Shown: positions 17,737 to 26,653, counted from the stretch's first letter. The stretch is DNA of 64,000 nt from Candidatus Rokuibacteriota bacterium (GCA_003220685.1 QHTE01000055.1:124001-188000); one strand, 5' to 3'. The notes: a model not told the origin generated them from the sequence alone. Numbers and translations: made by a program.

Positions 17737-19184
17737 GCGGAGCCGCCGCCGGCCCGTCGAGCGTCTACCTCGCCAACGCGCGACTGGTGCGTCTCGAGAC
17801 GGGCAACGAGCCGCGCCCGGGGGGCGTGCTCGTCGAGGGGGGCTCGATCGCCGCGGTTGCGCTCACGGACCGCGAGCAGCGGGACGTGCGGGCGCGGGCG
17901 CGCGAGGTGGTCGACTCGACCGGGATGATCCTGATGCCCGGCCTGGTCAACGCGCACTATCACTCCTACGGCACGCTCCTGAAGGGGACCGAGAACAGCC
18001 TGCCGCTCGAGCCGTGGGCGCTCTACACGGTGGCCTACGGCCGGGCGCTCGGCGCCGAGGCGATTCGCCTGGCCGTGCTGCTCGGCGCCGCCGAGATGAT
18101 CCGCAACGGAGTCACCGCGTGCCTCGATCACTTCCCCCACGTCAGATGGGCCGACGCGGCGCTGACCGCCCACGAGGCGAGCGGCATGCGCGTGGCGTTC
18201 GCGCCGTTCATGCACGACGTCTTCGATCACGAATTCTTGCAGATCGCGCTGCCGCCGGAGATCCGCGCCGCACTCGAGAGCGCGCCGCGCGCCGACGCCA
18301 CTGGCGCCGAGCGCATGTATCGCGAGCTGGCGGGCCGGTGGCACGGCCATCGCCGCGTCACGATCCTGCTCGGCCCCAACGCGTTCCAGCGCTGCTCGCC
18401 GCCGCTGCTCGAGGTGTGGCGGCGCCTCGCCCGGGATCCCGGATTCCACGCCCACACGCACCTTCTGGAGACGCGCGCTCAGGCGGTGCGAGGACGTGTG
18501 GTGTGGCCGGGCGGCACCGTGGCGGAGATGGCGCGGGTCGGCCTGCTCGGCGAGCGCCTCTCGGTGGCGCACGGCGTCTGGCTCACGCCGGAGGAGGGCG
18601 ATCTCCTCGCGCGGCACGGCGTGACCGTGGTCCACAGCCCGGCCAGCAACCTGATGCTCGGCAGCGGACGCCTCCCGCTCCCGGCGCTGCTCGAGCGCGG
18701 CGTGCCGCTCGCGCTCGGCACCGACTCGTCGAACTCGGGCGGCCGCCACGACCTCTTCGAGGTCATGCGCCTGGCCCTGATGCTGCCGCGGCCGGACACG
18801 CCCGAGCCGCGCGCCTGGCCCGCGCCGCGCCGGGTCCTCGAGATGGCGACGACCGGAGGTGCCCGCGCGATCGGTCGGGCCGGCGTCGTCGGCCGCATCG
18901 AGCCGGGCCAGCGCGCCGACCTCGTGCTGCTCGATCCGCGCGGGGCCGGGCTGGCGGGGGCGCCGGCGACGGTGCCGCACCTGGTCCAGCACGGCTCCGC
19001 CGCCGCGGTGGCGTCGGTGATGATCGACGGGGTCTGGGTGCTGCGCGCCGGCCGCATCCTGGCGTTCGACGAAGCGGCCATGCTCGGGCAGGCCGCGGCG
19101 GTCTCAGCCGAGGTTCGCGCGGCGGCCGGGCCTGGGCTCGTACTGGCCGAGACCGCGGCGCCTTTCTTCCAGAGGTGCGGCTAG
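17733..19184 (+). CDS. Amidohydrolase, chlorohydrolase/cytosine-guanine deaminase-like (TrzA/AtzB group)
   Basis: 483 residues from a GTG overlapping the phosphorylase stop (GTGA). The frame is open further upstream but only as shadow. Metal ligands are in order: NAHYHSYGT, then FHAHTHLLET, VAHGVWLTPEE and the Asp in LALGTDSSNSGGRHDLFEV. The barrel closes with RADLVLLDPRGAGL. This subgroup deaminates or dechlorinates N-heterocycles (guanine, cytosine, triazines, 5-methylthioadenosine). Context favours deamination of a base released by the phosphorylase. Confidence 0.92.
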   Translation: MSGAAAGPSSVYLANARLVRLETGNEPRPGGVLVEGGSIAAVALTDREQRDVRARAREVVDSTGMILMPGLVNAHYHSYGTLLKGTENSLPLEPWALYTVAYGRALGAEAIRLAVLLGAAEMIRNGVTACLDHFPHVRWADAALTAHEASGMRVAFAPFMHDVFDHEFLQIALPPEIRAALESAPRADATGAERMYRELAGRWHGHRRVTILLGPNAFQRCSPPLLEVWRRLARDPGFHAHTHLLETRAQAVRGRVVWPGGTVAEMARVGLLGERLSVAHGVWLTPEEGDLLARHGVTVVHSPASNLMLGSGRLPLPALLERGVPLALGTDSSNSGGRHDLFEVMRLALMLPRPDTPEPRAWPAPRRVLEMATTGGARAIGRAGVVGRIEPGQRADLVLLDPRGAGLAGAPATVPHLVQHGSAAAVASVMIDGVWVLRAGRILAFDEAAMLGQAAAVSAEVRAAAGPGLVLAETAAPFFQRCG

Positions 19185-19227
19185 CGGCTGCCCGGGGGAC
19201 TCGCGCCGCGCCGCCCGCGGTCTGCGG

Positions 19228-19233
19228 TATGAT
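19228..19233 (+). promoter_or_regulatory. -10-like TATGAT six bases before the proline racemase start
   Basis: GGTATGAT ends six bases before the ATG at 19240 and no Shine-Dalgarno sequence intervenes, so the transcript would begin at the start codon. No good -35 is seen. Confidence 0.4.
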
Positions 19234-19239
19234 CCGGCC

Positions 19240-20247
19240 ATGCGGTCCGAGCGCGTCATCTCGACCATCGACTTTCACACCGCGGGCATCGGGATGCGCC
19301 TGCTCACGAGCGGGCTCGGGAAGCTCCCGGGCGCCACGATCGGGGACAAGCGCCGCTTCTTCCAGGAGCACCACGAGGATCTTCGAACCGGGCTCTGTCT
19401 GGAGCCGCGCGGACACCGGAGCCTCCTGATCGCAGTGATGACCGAGGCAGTCACGCCCGGCGCGCACTTCGGCCTCTTCTTCATCTATCCCGGTGGCTAC
19501 TACGTCTCGTGCGGCGAGGGCACGATCGGCGCGGCGACGGTGGCCGTCGAAACCGGGATGGTCCGTCGGCTCGGCGCCGAGACTCCGGTGATCATCGACA
19601 CGGAGGCCGGCGTCGTCGAGACCATCGCCCACGCCGACGGCGACCGCGTTCGGGAGGTCACGCTGCGCTGGACTCCGTCGTTCGTCGTGCTCGCCGGGCA
19701 GAGCGTCGAGGTCGAGTCGGTGGGCGAGGTCCCGGTCGACGTGGCGCTCGGCGTCGGCAACGTCTTCGCCATCGTGGAGGCCCAGAAGGTGGGCCTCTCC
19801 GTACGACGTGAGCTCGCCCGGCGCATCGCGCAGCGGGGCATGGCGATCCGCGAGGCCGTCAACGCCCAGCTCGAGGTGGACGTGCCGGGTCTCGGCAAGG
19901 CGAGCGTCGACAACGTCCTCGTCCACGAGCTACCGGACGGCGCGGGCGTGTCGCCGAATGCGCTCGTGTGGGGTCCGGGGCAGGTCGACGGCGCGCCCTG
20001 CGGATCCGGAACCTGCGCGCGGATGGCGCTCTTCCACCACCGCGGACTGATGCGGGTGGGCTCGAGCATCACGAGCCGGGGGATCCTGGGTCTCGACTTC
20101 ACGGGCCGCATCGCCGGCGAGACCGTGGTCGAGGGCCGCCGCGCGATCCTTCCCGAGATCACCGGCACGTCGTACCTCACGGGCTTCAGCCAGTTCCTCT
20201 TCGACCCCGGCGACCCGCTGCGCGCCGGCTTCCTCCTCGAGTCGTGA
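19240..20247 (+). CDS. Proline racemase family (hydroxyproline 2-epimerase likely)
   Basis: 335 residues. Both catalytic cysteines are present: the first in GGYYVSCGEGTIGAATVAVETG and the second in DGAPCGSGTCARMAL. Two cysteines indicate racemase/epimerase rather than trans-3-hydroxyproline dehydratase, which lacks one. The first motif has SCGEG where most members have MCGHG, so the His is replaced by Glu. A D-amino acid dehydrogenase gene follows five bases later, the usual partner for trans-4-hydroxy-L-proline catabolism, where the cis-4-hydroxy-D-proline product is oxidised. Confidence 0.9.
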   Translation: MRSERVISTIDFHTAGIGMRLLTSGLGKLPGATIGDKRRFFQEHHEDLRTGLCLEPRGHRSLLIAVMTEAVTPGAHFGLFFIYPGGYYVSCGEGTIGAATVAVETGMVRRLGAETPVIIDTEAGVVETIAHADGDRVREVTLRWTPSFVVLAGQSVEVESVGEVPVDVALGVGNVFAIVEAQKVGLSVRRELARRIAQRGMAIREAVNAQLEVDVPGLGKASVDNVLVHELPDGAGVSPNALVWGPGQVDGAPCGSGTCARMALFHHRGLMRVGSSITSRGILGLDFTGRIAGETVVEGRRAILPEITGTSYLTGFSQFLFDPGDPLRAGFLLES

Positions 20248-20251
20248 TCCC

Positions 20252-21502
20252 GTGAAGACCCTCGTGCTCGGCGGCGGCGTCGTCGGGGTGACGACGGCCT
20301 ACTTCCTCGCCAAGGCCGGCCACGAGGTCACCCTGGTCGAGGAGAAAGAGGCGCTCGGCCTCGAGGCCAGCTCCGGCAACGCCGGGATCATCGCGCCCGG
20401 CCATTCGTTCGCGTGGGCCTCGCCGCGCGCGCCGCGCATGCTGTGGGACTCGCTGCGCGGCGGCGAAACGGCGATCCGCCTCCGGCTCTCATCCGACGTG
20501 CGCCTCTACACGTGGGGGCTCCGCTTCCTGCGCGAGTGCACGGCGGACCGCGCGCGGCGGAACACGCTGATCAAGCTGCGGCTCTGCCAGTACAGCCAGG
20601 CGGTCATGACCGAGCTGGTGCGCGCCGAGCAGATCGAGTACCACGCCATCGCGAAGGGCGCCCTCTATCTGTATCGGGACGGCGCCGAGCTCGAGGCCGG
20701 CGTGAAGAAGATGGCGCTGCTGGCGGAGCACGGGCAGAAGCAGGAGGTCCTCGACGCCCGCGGCGTCGCCCAGCTCGACCCGGTCTTCGAGCCGGTCCAG
20801 GGAAAGATCGCCGGCGCGATCCGCGACCTCGGCGACTCGAGCGGCGACGCGCGCCTGTTCGTCGACAACCTCGCGCGGGTGTGCCGCGACAAGCTGGGCG
20901 TCGCGGTGAAGCTCGGCACGCGTGTGACGGCGCTCCGCGCCGACGCCGATCGGATCGACGCAGCCCTCACGAGCGCCGGCGAGCTGAAGGCGGACAACTA
21001 CGTCCTGGCGCTCGGGGTCGGGGCGCCGATCGTCGCGCGCACGGTCGGCGTCGGCCTGCCCGTCTATCCGGCGAAGGGCTATTCGTCGACGTTTCCGCTC
21101 AAGCCGGGCGGACGGGCGCCGACGGTGCCCGGCGTCGACGAGAAGTGGCTGGTGGGCTGGTCGCGCCTGGGCGACCGGCTGCGCCTGACGTCGACCGCGG
21201 AGTTCGCCGGCTACGACTGGGGCTGGACGCCGCGCGACTTCAACAACATCCTCCGCCTCGCCCGCGATCTGTTCCCCGAGGCCGCCGACTACGACCGGGG
21301 CGAGTACCGCGCGTGCCTGCGCCCGATGACGCCCGACGGGCCGCCGATCCTCGGCCTGGGCCAACACCGGAACCTCTTCTTCAACGCCGGGCACGGCCAC
21401 ATGGGCTGGACGATGGCGTGCGGCACCGCGCGGATCGTCGCCGATCTGATGCTCGGACGCATGCCCGCGCTGGACCTCGAGGGGCTGACCGTCCGTCGCT
21501 GA
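20252..21502 (+). CDS. dadA: D-amino acid dehydrogenase (DadA-like FAD enzyme)
   Basis: 416 residues from GTG. FAD motif VLGGGVVGVTTAYFLAKAGHEVTLVE and SSGNAGIIAPGHSFAWASPRAP are typical of DadA. The C-terminus has YRACLRPMTPDGPPILG and the closing NAGHGHMGWTMACGTARIVADLM. It should oxidise D-amino acids (here perhaps cis-4-hydroxy-D-proline) to imino acids and pass electrons to the respiratory chain. It follows the epimerase and converges with livF. Confidence 0.93.
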   Translation: MKTLVLGGGVVGVTTAYFLAKAGHEVTLVEEKEALGLEASSGNAGIIAPGHSFAWASPRAPRMLWDSLRGGETAIRLRLSSDVRLYTWGLRFLRECTADRARRNTLIKLRLCQYSQAVMTELVRAEQIEYHAIAKGALYLYRDGAELEAGVKKMALLAEHGQKQEVLDARGVAQLDPVFEPVQGKIAGAIRDLGDSSGDARLFVDNLARVCRDKLGVAVKLGTRVTALRADADRIDAALTSAGELKADNYVLALGVGAPIVARTVGVGLPVYPAKGYSSTFPLKPGGRAPTVPGVDEKWLVGWSRLGDRLRLTSTAEFAGYDWGWTPRDFNNILRLARDLFPEAADYDRGEYRACLRPMTPDGPPILGLGQHRNLFFNAGHGHMGWTMACGTARIVADLMLGRMPALDLEGLTVRR

Positions 21503-21522
21503 GCGTCGCGGCGCTCGCCGCG

Positions 21523-22230
21523 CTACTTCTCTCCGAGATACGTCTTCCGCACCAGGTCCGACCGCAAGAGCTCGGCGGCCGCGGCCTGCAGCACGATGCG
21601 GCCGGTCTGCATGACGTAGCCCCGGTGCGCCACGCGGAGCGCCATCCGCGCGTTCTGCTCGACGAGCAGGATGGTCGTGCCCTGGCGGTTGATGTCCTGG
21701 ACGATGCGGAAGATCGTCTCGACCAGGATCGGCGCCAGGCCCATCGACGGCTCGTCCAGCAGGAGCAGGCTGGGCCGCGCCATGAGCGCGCGCCCGATCG
21801 CCAGCATCTGCTGCTCGCCCCCCGAGAGCGTGGCGCCCTGCTGTGTCGGGCGCTGGGCCAGGCGCGGGAAGAGCGCGAACACGCGCTCGAGATCGGCGCC
21901 GATCGCCGCGCGGTCGGTTCGCGCGAAGGCGCCGAGCTCGAGGTTCTCCAGCACGGTCATGCGCGGGAAGATCCTCCGGCCCTCCGGCGATTGCGCGATG
22001 CCGAGACGGACGATGCGGTCGGTCGGGAGCGTGTCCAGCCGCCGGCCGCCGAAGGTGATGGTGCCCCGGCGCGGCCGCGCGGTACCGAGGATCGTGCGCA
22101 GGGTCGTCGTCTTGCCGGCGCCATTGCTCCCGATCAGCGTGACGATCTCGCCGGGCGCGACGGAGAGCGAGACGCCGCGGAGCGCCCGGATGTTGCCGTA
22201 GTAGGTGTGGACGTCGGCCAGCTCAAGCAT
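21523..22230 (-). CDS. livF: Branched-chain amino acid-type ABC transporter ATP-binding protein LivF
   Basis: 235 residues. Walker A LIGSNGAGKTTTLRTI, Q-loop IAQSPEGRRIFPRMTVLENL, signature LSGGEQQMLAIGRALMA, Walker B LLLLDEPSMGLAP, and the LVEQNARMALRVAHRGYVMQ H-loop region match LivF. Last gene of the minus-strand liv operon, overlapping the livMG fusion gene by eight bases. The imported amino acid is not necessarily branched-chain; the adjacent epimerase and dehydrogenase suggest proline or hydroxyproline. Confidence 0.95.
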   Translation of the reverse strand: MLELADVHTYYGNIRALRGVSLSVAPGEIVTLIGSNGAGKTTTLRTILGTARPRRGTITFGGRRLDTLPTDRIVRLGIAQSPEGRRIFPRMTVLENLELGAFARTDRAAIGADLERVFALFPRLAQRPTQQGATLSGGEQQMLAIGRALMARPSLLLLDEPSMGLAPILVETIFRIVQDINRQGTTILLVEQNARMALRVAHRGYVMQTGRIVLQAAAAELLRSDLVRKTYLGEK

Positions 22231-24172
22231 GGGGCTCGCGCTCGTAGCCGGTGCCGAGGTAAGCCTCGATCACCTTGGGATGGCGCTGGATCTCGGCCGG
22301 CGTACCTTCGGCGATGCGCACACCGTAGTCGAGCACGGTGATGCGGTCGGAGATGCCCATCACGACCTCCATGTCGTGCTCGATCAAGAGTATCGCCAGC
22401 TCGAGCTCGCGCCGGAGCGTGCCGATCAGCGCGGTGAGGTTCTCGGTCTCGCGCGGGTTCATCCCCGCCGTCGGCTCGTCGAGCAGCAGCAGGCGCGGCT
22501 CGGTGGCGAGCGCGCGCGCGATCTCCAGGCGCCGCTGATCGCCGTACGGCAGGTTGCGCGCGAGGTCCTGCGCCTTGCCGTCGAGGCCGATGAACGCGAG
22601 CAGCTCGCGCGCCCGTTCCCGCGCCCGCGCCTCTTCGGCGACGACCGATGCCGGCCGAATCACGGCCCCGGGAACGTTGGCGCGGAGCCGGCAGTGCTCG
22701 CCCACCAGCACGTTCTCGAGCACGGTCATCTGCGGGAACAGGCGGATCGACTGGAAGGTGCGGGCGATCCCGCGCTCGACGATCGCGTTCGGCCGGAGGC
22801 CCACGATGCTGGAGCCCGCGAAGACGATGCGGCCCTCGTCCGGGGGGATGAGGCCGGTCACGACGTTGAAGAACGTGGTCTTGCCGGCGCCGTTCGGTCC
22901 GATCAAGCCGACGATGGCGCCTTGCGGGACGACCAGGTCGACGTCGCCGAGCGCGACGACACCGCCGAAGCGCTTGGCCACCCCGCGCACCTCGAGGATC
23001 GGGTCGGGCGCCGCGCCGCGGCGGGCGCGCTCGAGGAGCCAGGCGGGGAGCGCCGCCGCGCGCCGCGGCGCTTCCTCGATGCGCGGTGCGTCGAAGTCGT
23101 CGTCGGCGGGCGCGATCGGGCGCACGCGGCGCCCGGCCAGGCCCTCGGGCTTCAGCAGCATCACGAGGACCAGCCCGCCGCCGAAGAAGAACCAGCGCCA
23201 CAGGGTGATGTCGGCGGTCGCGAGCGCCGGCACGCCGGCGGTGCGGCCGAGCCAGCGCACGAAGAACGTCATCTGCGAGAGCACGACGCGATCGAAGATG
23301 GTGATGAGCATGCCGCCGAGGATCACGCCCTTGATGCTGCCGGCGCCGCCGAGCACGACCATGCACAGGAGCATGATCGACACCTGGAACTCGAACGCGC
23401 CCGGCGTGATGGCCTGGAGCTTCGCGGCGTAGACCGAGCCCGCGAAGCCGGAGAACGAGGCGCCGAGCGCGAACGCGAGGAGCTTGGTCGAGATCGGGTT
23501 CACGCCCGTGCAGTCCGCGGCGGTCTCGTCCTCGCGGATCGCCATCCAGGCGCGGCCCAGGCGCGAGTCGCTGAGCCGGCTCATCGCCCCGACCGAGAAC
23601 GCGCCGATGATGAGGATCAGGAAGTACCAGGGCACCGGGTCGGTCTCGAACGGCACGCCGGGCAAGTGCGGGCGGCCGATCGGATTGACGCCGTTCTCGC
23701 CGCCGGTCAGGTTGAGCCGCTCGATCGGCCGCCAGCCGCCGATATCCACCGTGATGTCGCCGAGATTTCTGATCGCGACCGGGATGATCTCGCCGAACCC
23801 CAGGGTGATGATCGCCAGGTAGTCGCCGCGCACGCGCAGGGTCGGCGCGCCGATCGCCGTGCCGAGCAGCGCCGACACCGCCGCCGCGACCCAGATGCAG
23901 AGCCAGAAGCTCCAGCCGTGGCCGTAGAACGGCGAGCCGACGACCGGCGAGTTCAAGAGCCCCATCGCGTAGGCGCCGATCGCGAAGAACGCCGCGTAGC
24001 CGAGGTCGAGGAGCCCCGCGTAGCCGACGACGATGTTGAGGCCGAGTGCCAGCAGCACGTAGATCATCCCGTCGGAGACCGCGTGCACGGTCTGGAACCC
24101 GAGGGCGCGGTCGACGAACGGGTAGGCGAGCAGCACGGCGACCAGCGCGGCCCAGCGGAGCGCCGGCGTCAT
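22223..24172 (-). CDS. livMG: Fused LivM permease - LivG ATPase
   Basis: 649 residues from an ATG overlapping the livH stop (ATGA). Residues 1-340 are LivM: hydrophobic segments, LNIVVGYAGLLDLGYAAFFAIGAY, LAIITLGFGEIIPVAIRN and a C-terminal permease end near MLLKPEGLAGRR. A charged linker (about 345-390) joins LivG: IGPNGAGKTTFFNVVTGL, GIARTFQSIRLFPQMTVLENV, LPYGDQRRLEIARALATEP, LLLLDEPTAGMNP and LIEHDMEVVMGISDRITVLD. Usually these are two genes. The fusion ties one permease subunit to its ATPase; LivF supplies the second ATPase. Confidence 0.94.
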   Translation of the reverse strand: MTPALRWAALVAVLLAYPFVDRALGFQTVHAVSDGMIYVLLALGLNIVVGYAGLLDLGYAAFFAIGAYAMGLLNSPVVGSPFYGHGWSFWLCIWVAAAVSALLGTAIGAPTLRVRGDYLAIITLGFGEIIPVAIRNLGDITVDIGGWRPIERLNLTGGENGVNPIGRPHLPGVPFETDPVPWYFLILIIGAFSVGAMSRLSDSRLGRAWMAIREDETAADCTGVNPISTKLLAFALGASFSGFAGSVYAAKLQAITPGAFEFQVSIMLLCMVVLGGAGSIKGVILGGMLITIFDRVVLSQMTFFVRWLGRTAGVPALATADITLWRWFFFGGGLVLVMLLKPEGLAGRRVRPIAPADDDFDAPRIEEAPRRAAALPAWLLERARRGAAPDPILEVRGVAKRFGGVVALGDVDLVVPQGAIVGLIGPNGAGKTTFFNVVTGLIPPDEGRIVFAGSSIVGLRPNAIVERGIARTFQSIRLFPQMTVLENVLVGEHCRLRANVPGAVIRPASVVAEEARARERARELLAFIGLDGKAQDLARNLPYGDQRRLEIARALATEPRLLLLDEPTAGMNPRETENLTALIGTLRRELELAILLIEHDMEVVMGISDRITVLDYGVRIAEGTPAEIQRHPKVIEAYLGTGYEREPHA

Positions 24173-25107
24173 ACCTTGTCGGCCGACCGCGCCCCCAGGA
24201 GACCCTGAGGACGAAAGACGAGCACGAGGATCAGGATCGAGAAGACGATCGCGTTGGTCCAGCGGGCGGAGATGTACTGGTCGCTCCACGCCGACAGGAA
24301 CCCGATGAAGAGCCCGCCGAGCGCGGCGCCGGGCATGTTGCCGATGCCGCCGAGCACGGCCGCGGTGAAGGCGCGCAGGCCCGCCTGGTAGCCCATCCAC
24401 CACATGCCGATGTTGTAGTAGAGGCCCTGGATCAGCCCGGCCGCGCCGGCGAGCGCGCCGCCTACGAAGAACGTCAGCAAGATCGTCCGCTCGACGTTGA
24501 TCCCCATCGCCTGCGCGGTCTCACGGTCCTGCGCCGTCGCCCGCATCGCCTTGCCCCATCGGGTCCGTGTCACGAAGTAGTTGAGCGCGAGCATCAGCGG
24601 GATCGTCGCGCCCACGACCAGCACGTCCTTGGTCGTGACGAAGATCGCCGAGTCGACGCCGAACCACTCGCGCAAGATGTCGACCGACGGGAACACGTCG
24701 GGATAGGCGATCGGCGCCGGCCCCTTCCAGAGGAGCGCCAGGTTCTCCAGCATGAACGACACGCCGATCGCGGTGATCAGCGGCGCCAGGCGCGTCGAGC
24801 GACGGAGCGGCCGGTAGGCGACGCGATCGATCGCGACGTTGAGGGCCGCGGTGGAGAGCATCGTCAGGACGAACACGAGCGGAAGGATCGTCAGGAGCTG
24901 CCAGCCGGTCGGCGCCTGCGTCACCCCGAAGAGCGCGAACCACGAGAGCGAGATGAAGAGGCCCAGCATGAACACGTCGCCGTGCGCGAAGTTGATGAGC
25001 TCGATGATGCCGTAGACCATCGTGTAGCCGAGCGCGATCAGCGCGAAGACGGCTCCGCGGGTAAGGCCGTTGATGGTCTGCTGGACGAGGACCTCCCAGG
25101 GTTGCAT
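24169..25107 (-). CDS. livH: Branched-chain amino acid-type ABC permease LivH
   Basis: 312 residues starting MQPWEVLVQQTINGLTRGAV; the frame also allows an upstream start at 25161, which would add an unusual tail. LivH hallmarks: VFALIALGYTMVYGIIELINFAHGDVFMLG near the N-terminus and AMGINVERTILLTFFVGGALAGAAG in the middle, with eight or so membrane helices. It pairs with the LivM half of the fused protein to form the channel. Confidence 0.94.
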   Translation of the reverse strand: MQPWEVLVQQTINGLTRGAVFALIALGYTMVYGIIELINFAHGDVFMLGLFISLSWFALFGVTQAPTGWQLLTILPLVFVLTMLSTAALNVAIDRVAYRPLRRSTRLAPLITAIGVSFMLENLALLWKGPAPIAYPDVFPSVDILREWFGVDSAIFVTTKDVLVVGATIPLMLALNYFVTRTRWGKAMRATAQDRETAQAMGINVERTILLTFFVGGALAGAAGLIQGLYYNIGMWWMGYQAGLRAFTAAVLGGIGNMPGAALGGLFIGFLSAWSDQYISARWTNAIVFSILILVLVFRPQGLLGARSADKV

Positions 25108-25302
25108 CAGATGTAAATGGGCGGCCTCGACGGGCCCCCCAAGCCCCCCGCGCTCGGACACGCCTCGGCGGAGCCGTGGCGCGCCTCGGGATTGCTCGGC
25201 GGTTCCGGGGGCTCCGAAATGGCCGCCGCCGCCTCCCGGGGAGGTACGTCGCGCCCCGGCTGGGCCGGGGCGCTCGTCGTCATTCTGCGTGTCCGGACGG
25301 GG
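25108..25302 (-). other. Intercistronic spacer between livK and livH with a strong hairpin
   Basis: About 195 untranslated bases inside the minus-strand liv operon. At 25251-25273 a perfect 10-bp GC stem (GCGCCCCGGC/GCCGGGGCGC) closes a 3-base loop. Such hairpins after a binding-protein gene often lower expression of the membrane components or protect the upstream message. No T-tract follows, so full termination is doubtful. Confidence 0.5.
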
Positions 25303-26568
25303 CTACTCGAGGATGGTCTCGAACTGGAACTTGCAGCCGATCGGCCCGTCGGCCTTCACGGCCTTGAAGCCGGACATGGTGTCGTAGTCGACGTCGCCGT
25401 TCTCGTCGAAGCTCCACTTGCCGTTGATGCCCTCGAAGTTCTTGGTGGAGGCGATCGCCTTGCGCAGGGCCTCGCGCTTCTCCGTGACGTCCTTCGCCTT
25501 CTCGATCTGCGGCGCGGCCCGCTTGATGGCGTCGACGATCACCCGCCCGCCCTCGGCTGCGTAGAGCGCGTACGAGGTCGGCTCCTTGCCGTACTTCGAC
25601 TTGTAGGTCTCGTAGGTCTTGGCGCCGACGCCGCGCATCTTCTCGAAGGGCAGCCCGGCGAAGGTGATACGCATATCGGTCGCGAGGACTGCGTCGCACG
25701 TGGCGCCCTTGAGCAGCTCTTCCTCGAGGAGCCCGTCAGGCCCCATGAAGCGCGTGCGCGGCGCGACGAGGCCGACTTCTTTCATCTGCCGGATGATCAC
25801 CTGCGCGCCGGTCTCGATGACGCCGCCCATGTAGACGAGATCCGCGCCGGAGGCCCGAATCTTGGTCAGCACTGGCTTCTGGTCGGGCTGCTTCCAGTCG
25901 ATGCCCTCGTTGGCGACCACGGGAAGACCGATCTTCTTCGCGGTGGCCTCGAAGACGTCGGCGATGCCCTTGCCGTAGAGCTCCTGGTCGTTGAGGACGA
26001 AGACCTTCTTGGCGCCGAGGCGCTTGGCCCACTTGGCGGCGACGGCGCCCTGGATGTCGTCGGCCGGGATCGGCCGGAAGTAGTTTACGAAGCCGCCCGG
26101 CCGGTAGATCTCGGGCTCACCCGGCGCGGCGCCGCGCTTCTTCGTCAGGCCGGGATACGTGTTGGCCGGCGTGACCTGGGCCATGTGCGCACGGTTGGTG
26201 ATCGGGATCGACACCTTGGCCGCGCCGGAGTTGTAGGTCCCGATGTACACGAGCGCGAGCGGATCGCCGACCGCCTTGTTCGCGTTCTCCGCCTCGACCG
26301 CGCCGTCCCACTTGCCGGTCTGGGGCGAGGCGTCGTCGAGATTCACGACCTCGAGGCAGAAGCCGGCCACCAGGCCGTTGACCTCCGATACCGCGAGGTC
26401 GACGCCGTTCTTCATGCCCGTGCCTTCCGGGAGCATCGCGCCCTGCATCGGCCACGACGTGTAGAGGCGGAGCTTGCCCTTCGGGCACTGCTGGGCGTCG
26501 GTGCCGGCGGCGAAGCCGACGAGACCGAGACACAGTGCGACGGCTGTGGTCACGCGCAAGACTCTCAT
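25303..26568 (-). CDS. livK: Branched-chain amino acid-type ABC substrate-binding protein LivK
   Basis: 421 residues from the ATG with GGAGG seven bases upstream; an earlier in-frame start would precede the signal peptide. Signal: MRVLRVTTAVALCLGLVGFAAG. The mature protein is a type-I periplasmic binding protein (KLRLYTSWPMQG, GVDLAVSEVNG, LALVYIGTYNSGAAKVSIPITN, KKVFVLNDQELYGKGIADVFE, LVYMGGVIETGAQVIIRQM). First gene of the liv operon. The ligand is unassigned and may be an amino acid, amide or urea-like compound. Confidence 0.93.
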   Translation of the reverse strand: MRVLRVTTAVALCLGLVGFAAGTDAQQCPKGKLRLYTSWPMQGAMLPEGTGMKNGVDLAVSEVNGLVAGFCLEVVNLDDASPQTGKWDGAVEAENANKAVGDPLALVYIGTYNSGAAKVSIPITNRAHMAQVTPANTYPGLTKKRGAAPGEPEIYRPGGFVNYFRPIPADDIQGAVAAKWAKRLGAKKVFVLNDQELYGKGIADVFEATAKKIGLPVVANEGIDWKQPDQKPVLTKIRASGADLVYMGGVIETGAQVIIRQMKEVGLVAPRTRFMGPDGLLEEELLKGATCDAVLATDMRITFAGLPFEKMRGVGAKTYETYKSKYGKEPTSYALYAAEGGRVIVDAIKRAAPQIEKAKDVTEKREALRKAIASTKNFEGINGKWSFDENGDVDYDTMSGFKAVKADGPIGCKFQFETILE

Positions 26569-26623
26569 GGCTGGACCTCCCTGATCGGCGCTATCATGCG
26601 GCATTCTGATCCGGCTGGCCGGT

Positions 26624-26653
26624 ATCAGACTATGCCTGATCGGGCATTGTCAA
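26624..26653 (-). promoter_or_regulatory. livK promoter with an inverted repeat filling the spacer
   Basis: On the minus strand a perfect -35 (TTGACA, 26653-26648) is followed after 18 bases by TCTGAT (26629-26624). The spacer holds the near-perfect inverted repeat ATGCC-TGATCG-GGCAT at 26632-26647, a good candidate operator for a regulator controlling the liv operon. The divergent DUF1989 gene starts at 26764. Confidence 0.5.
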
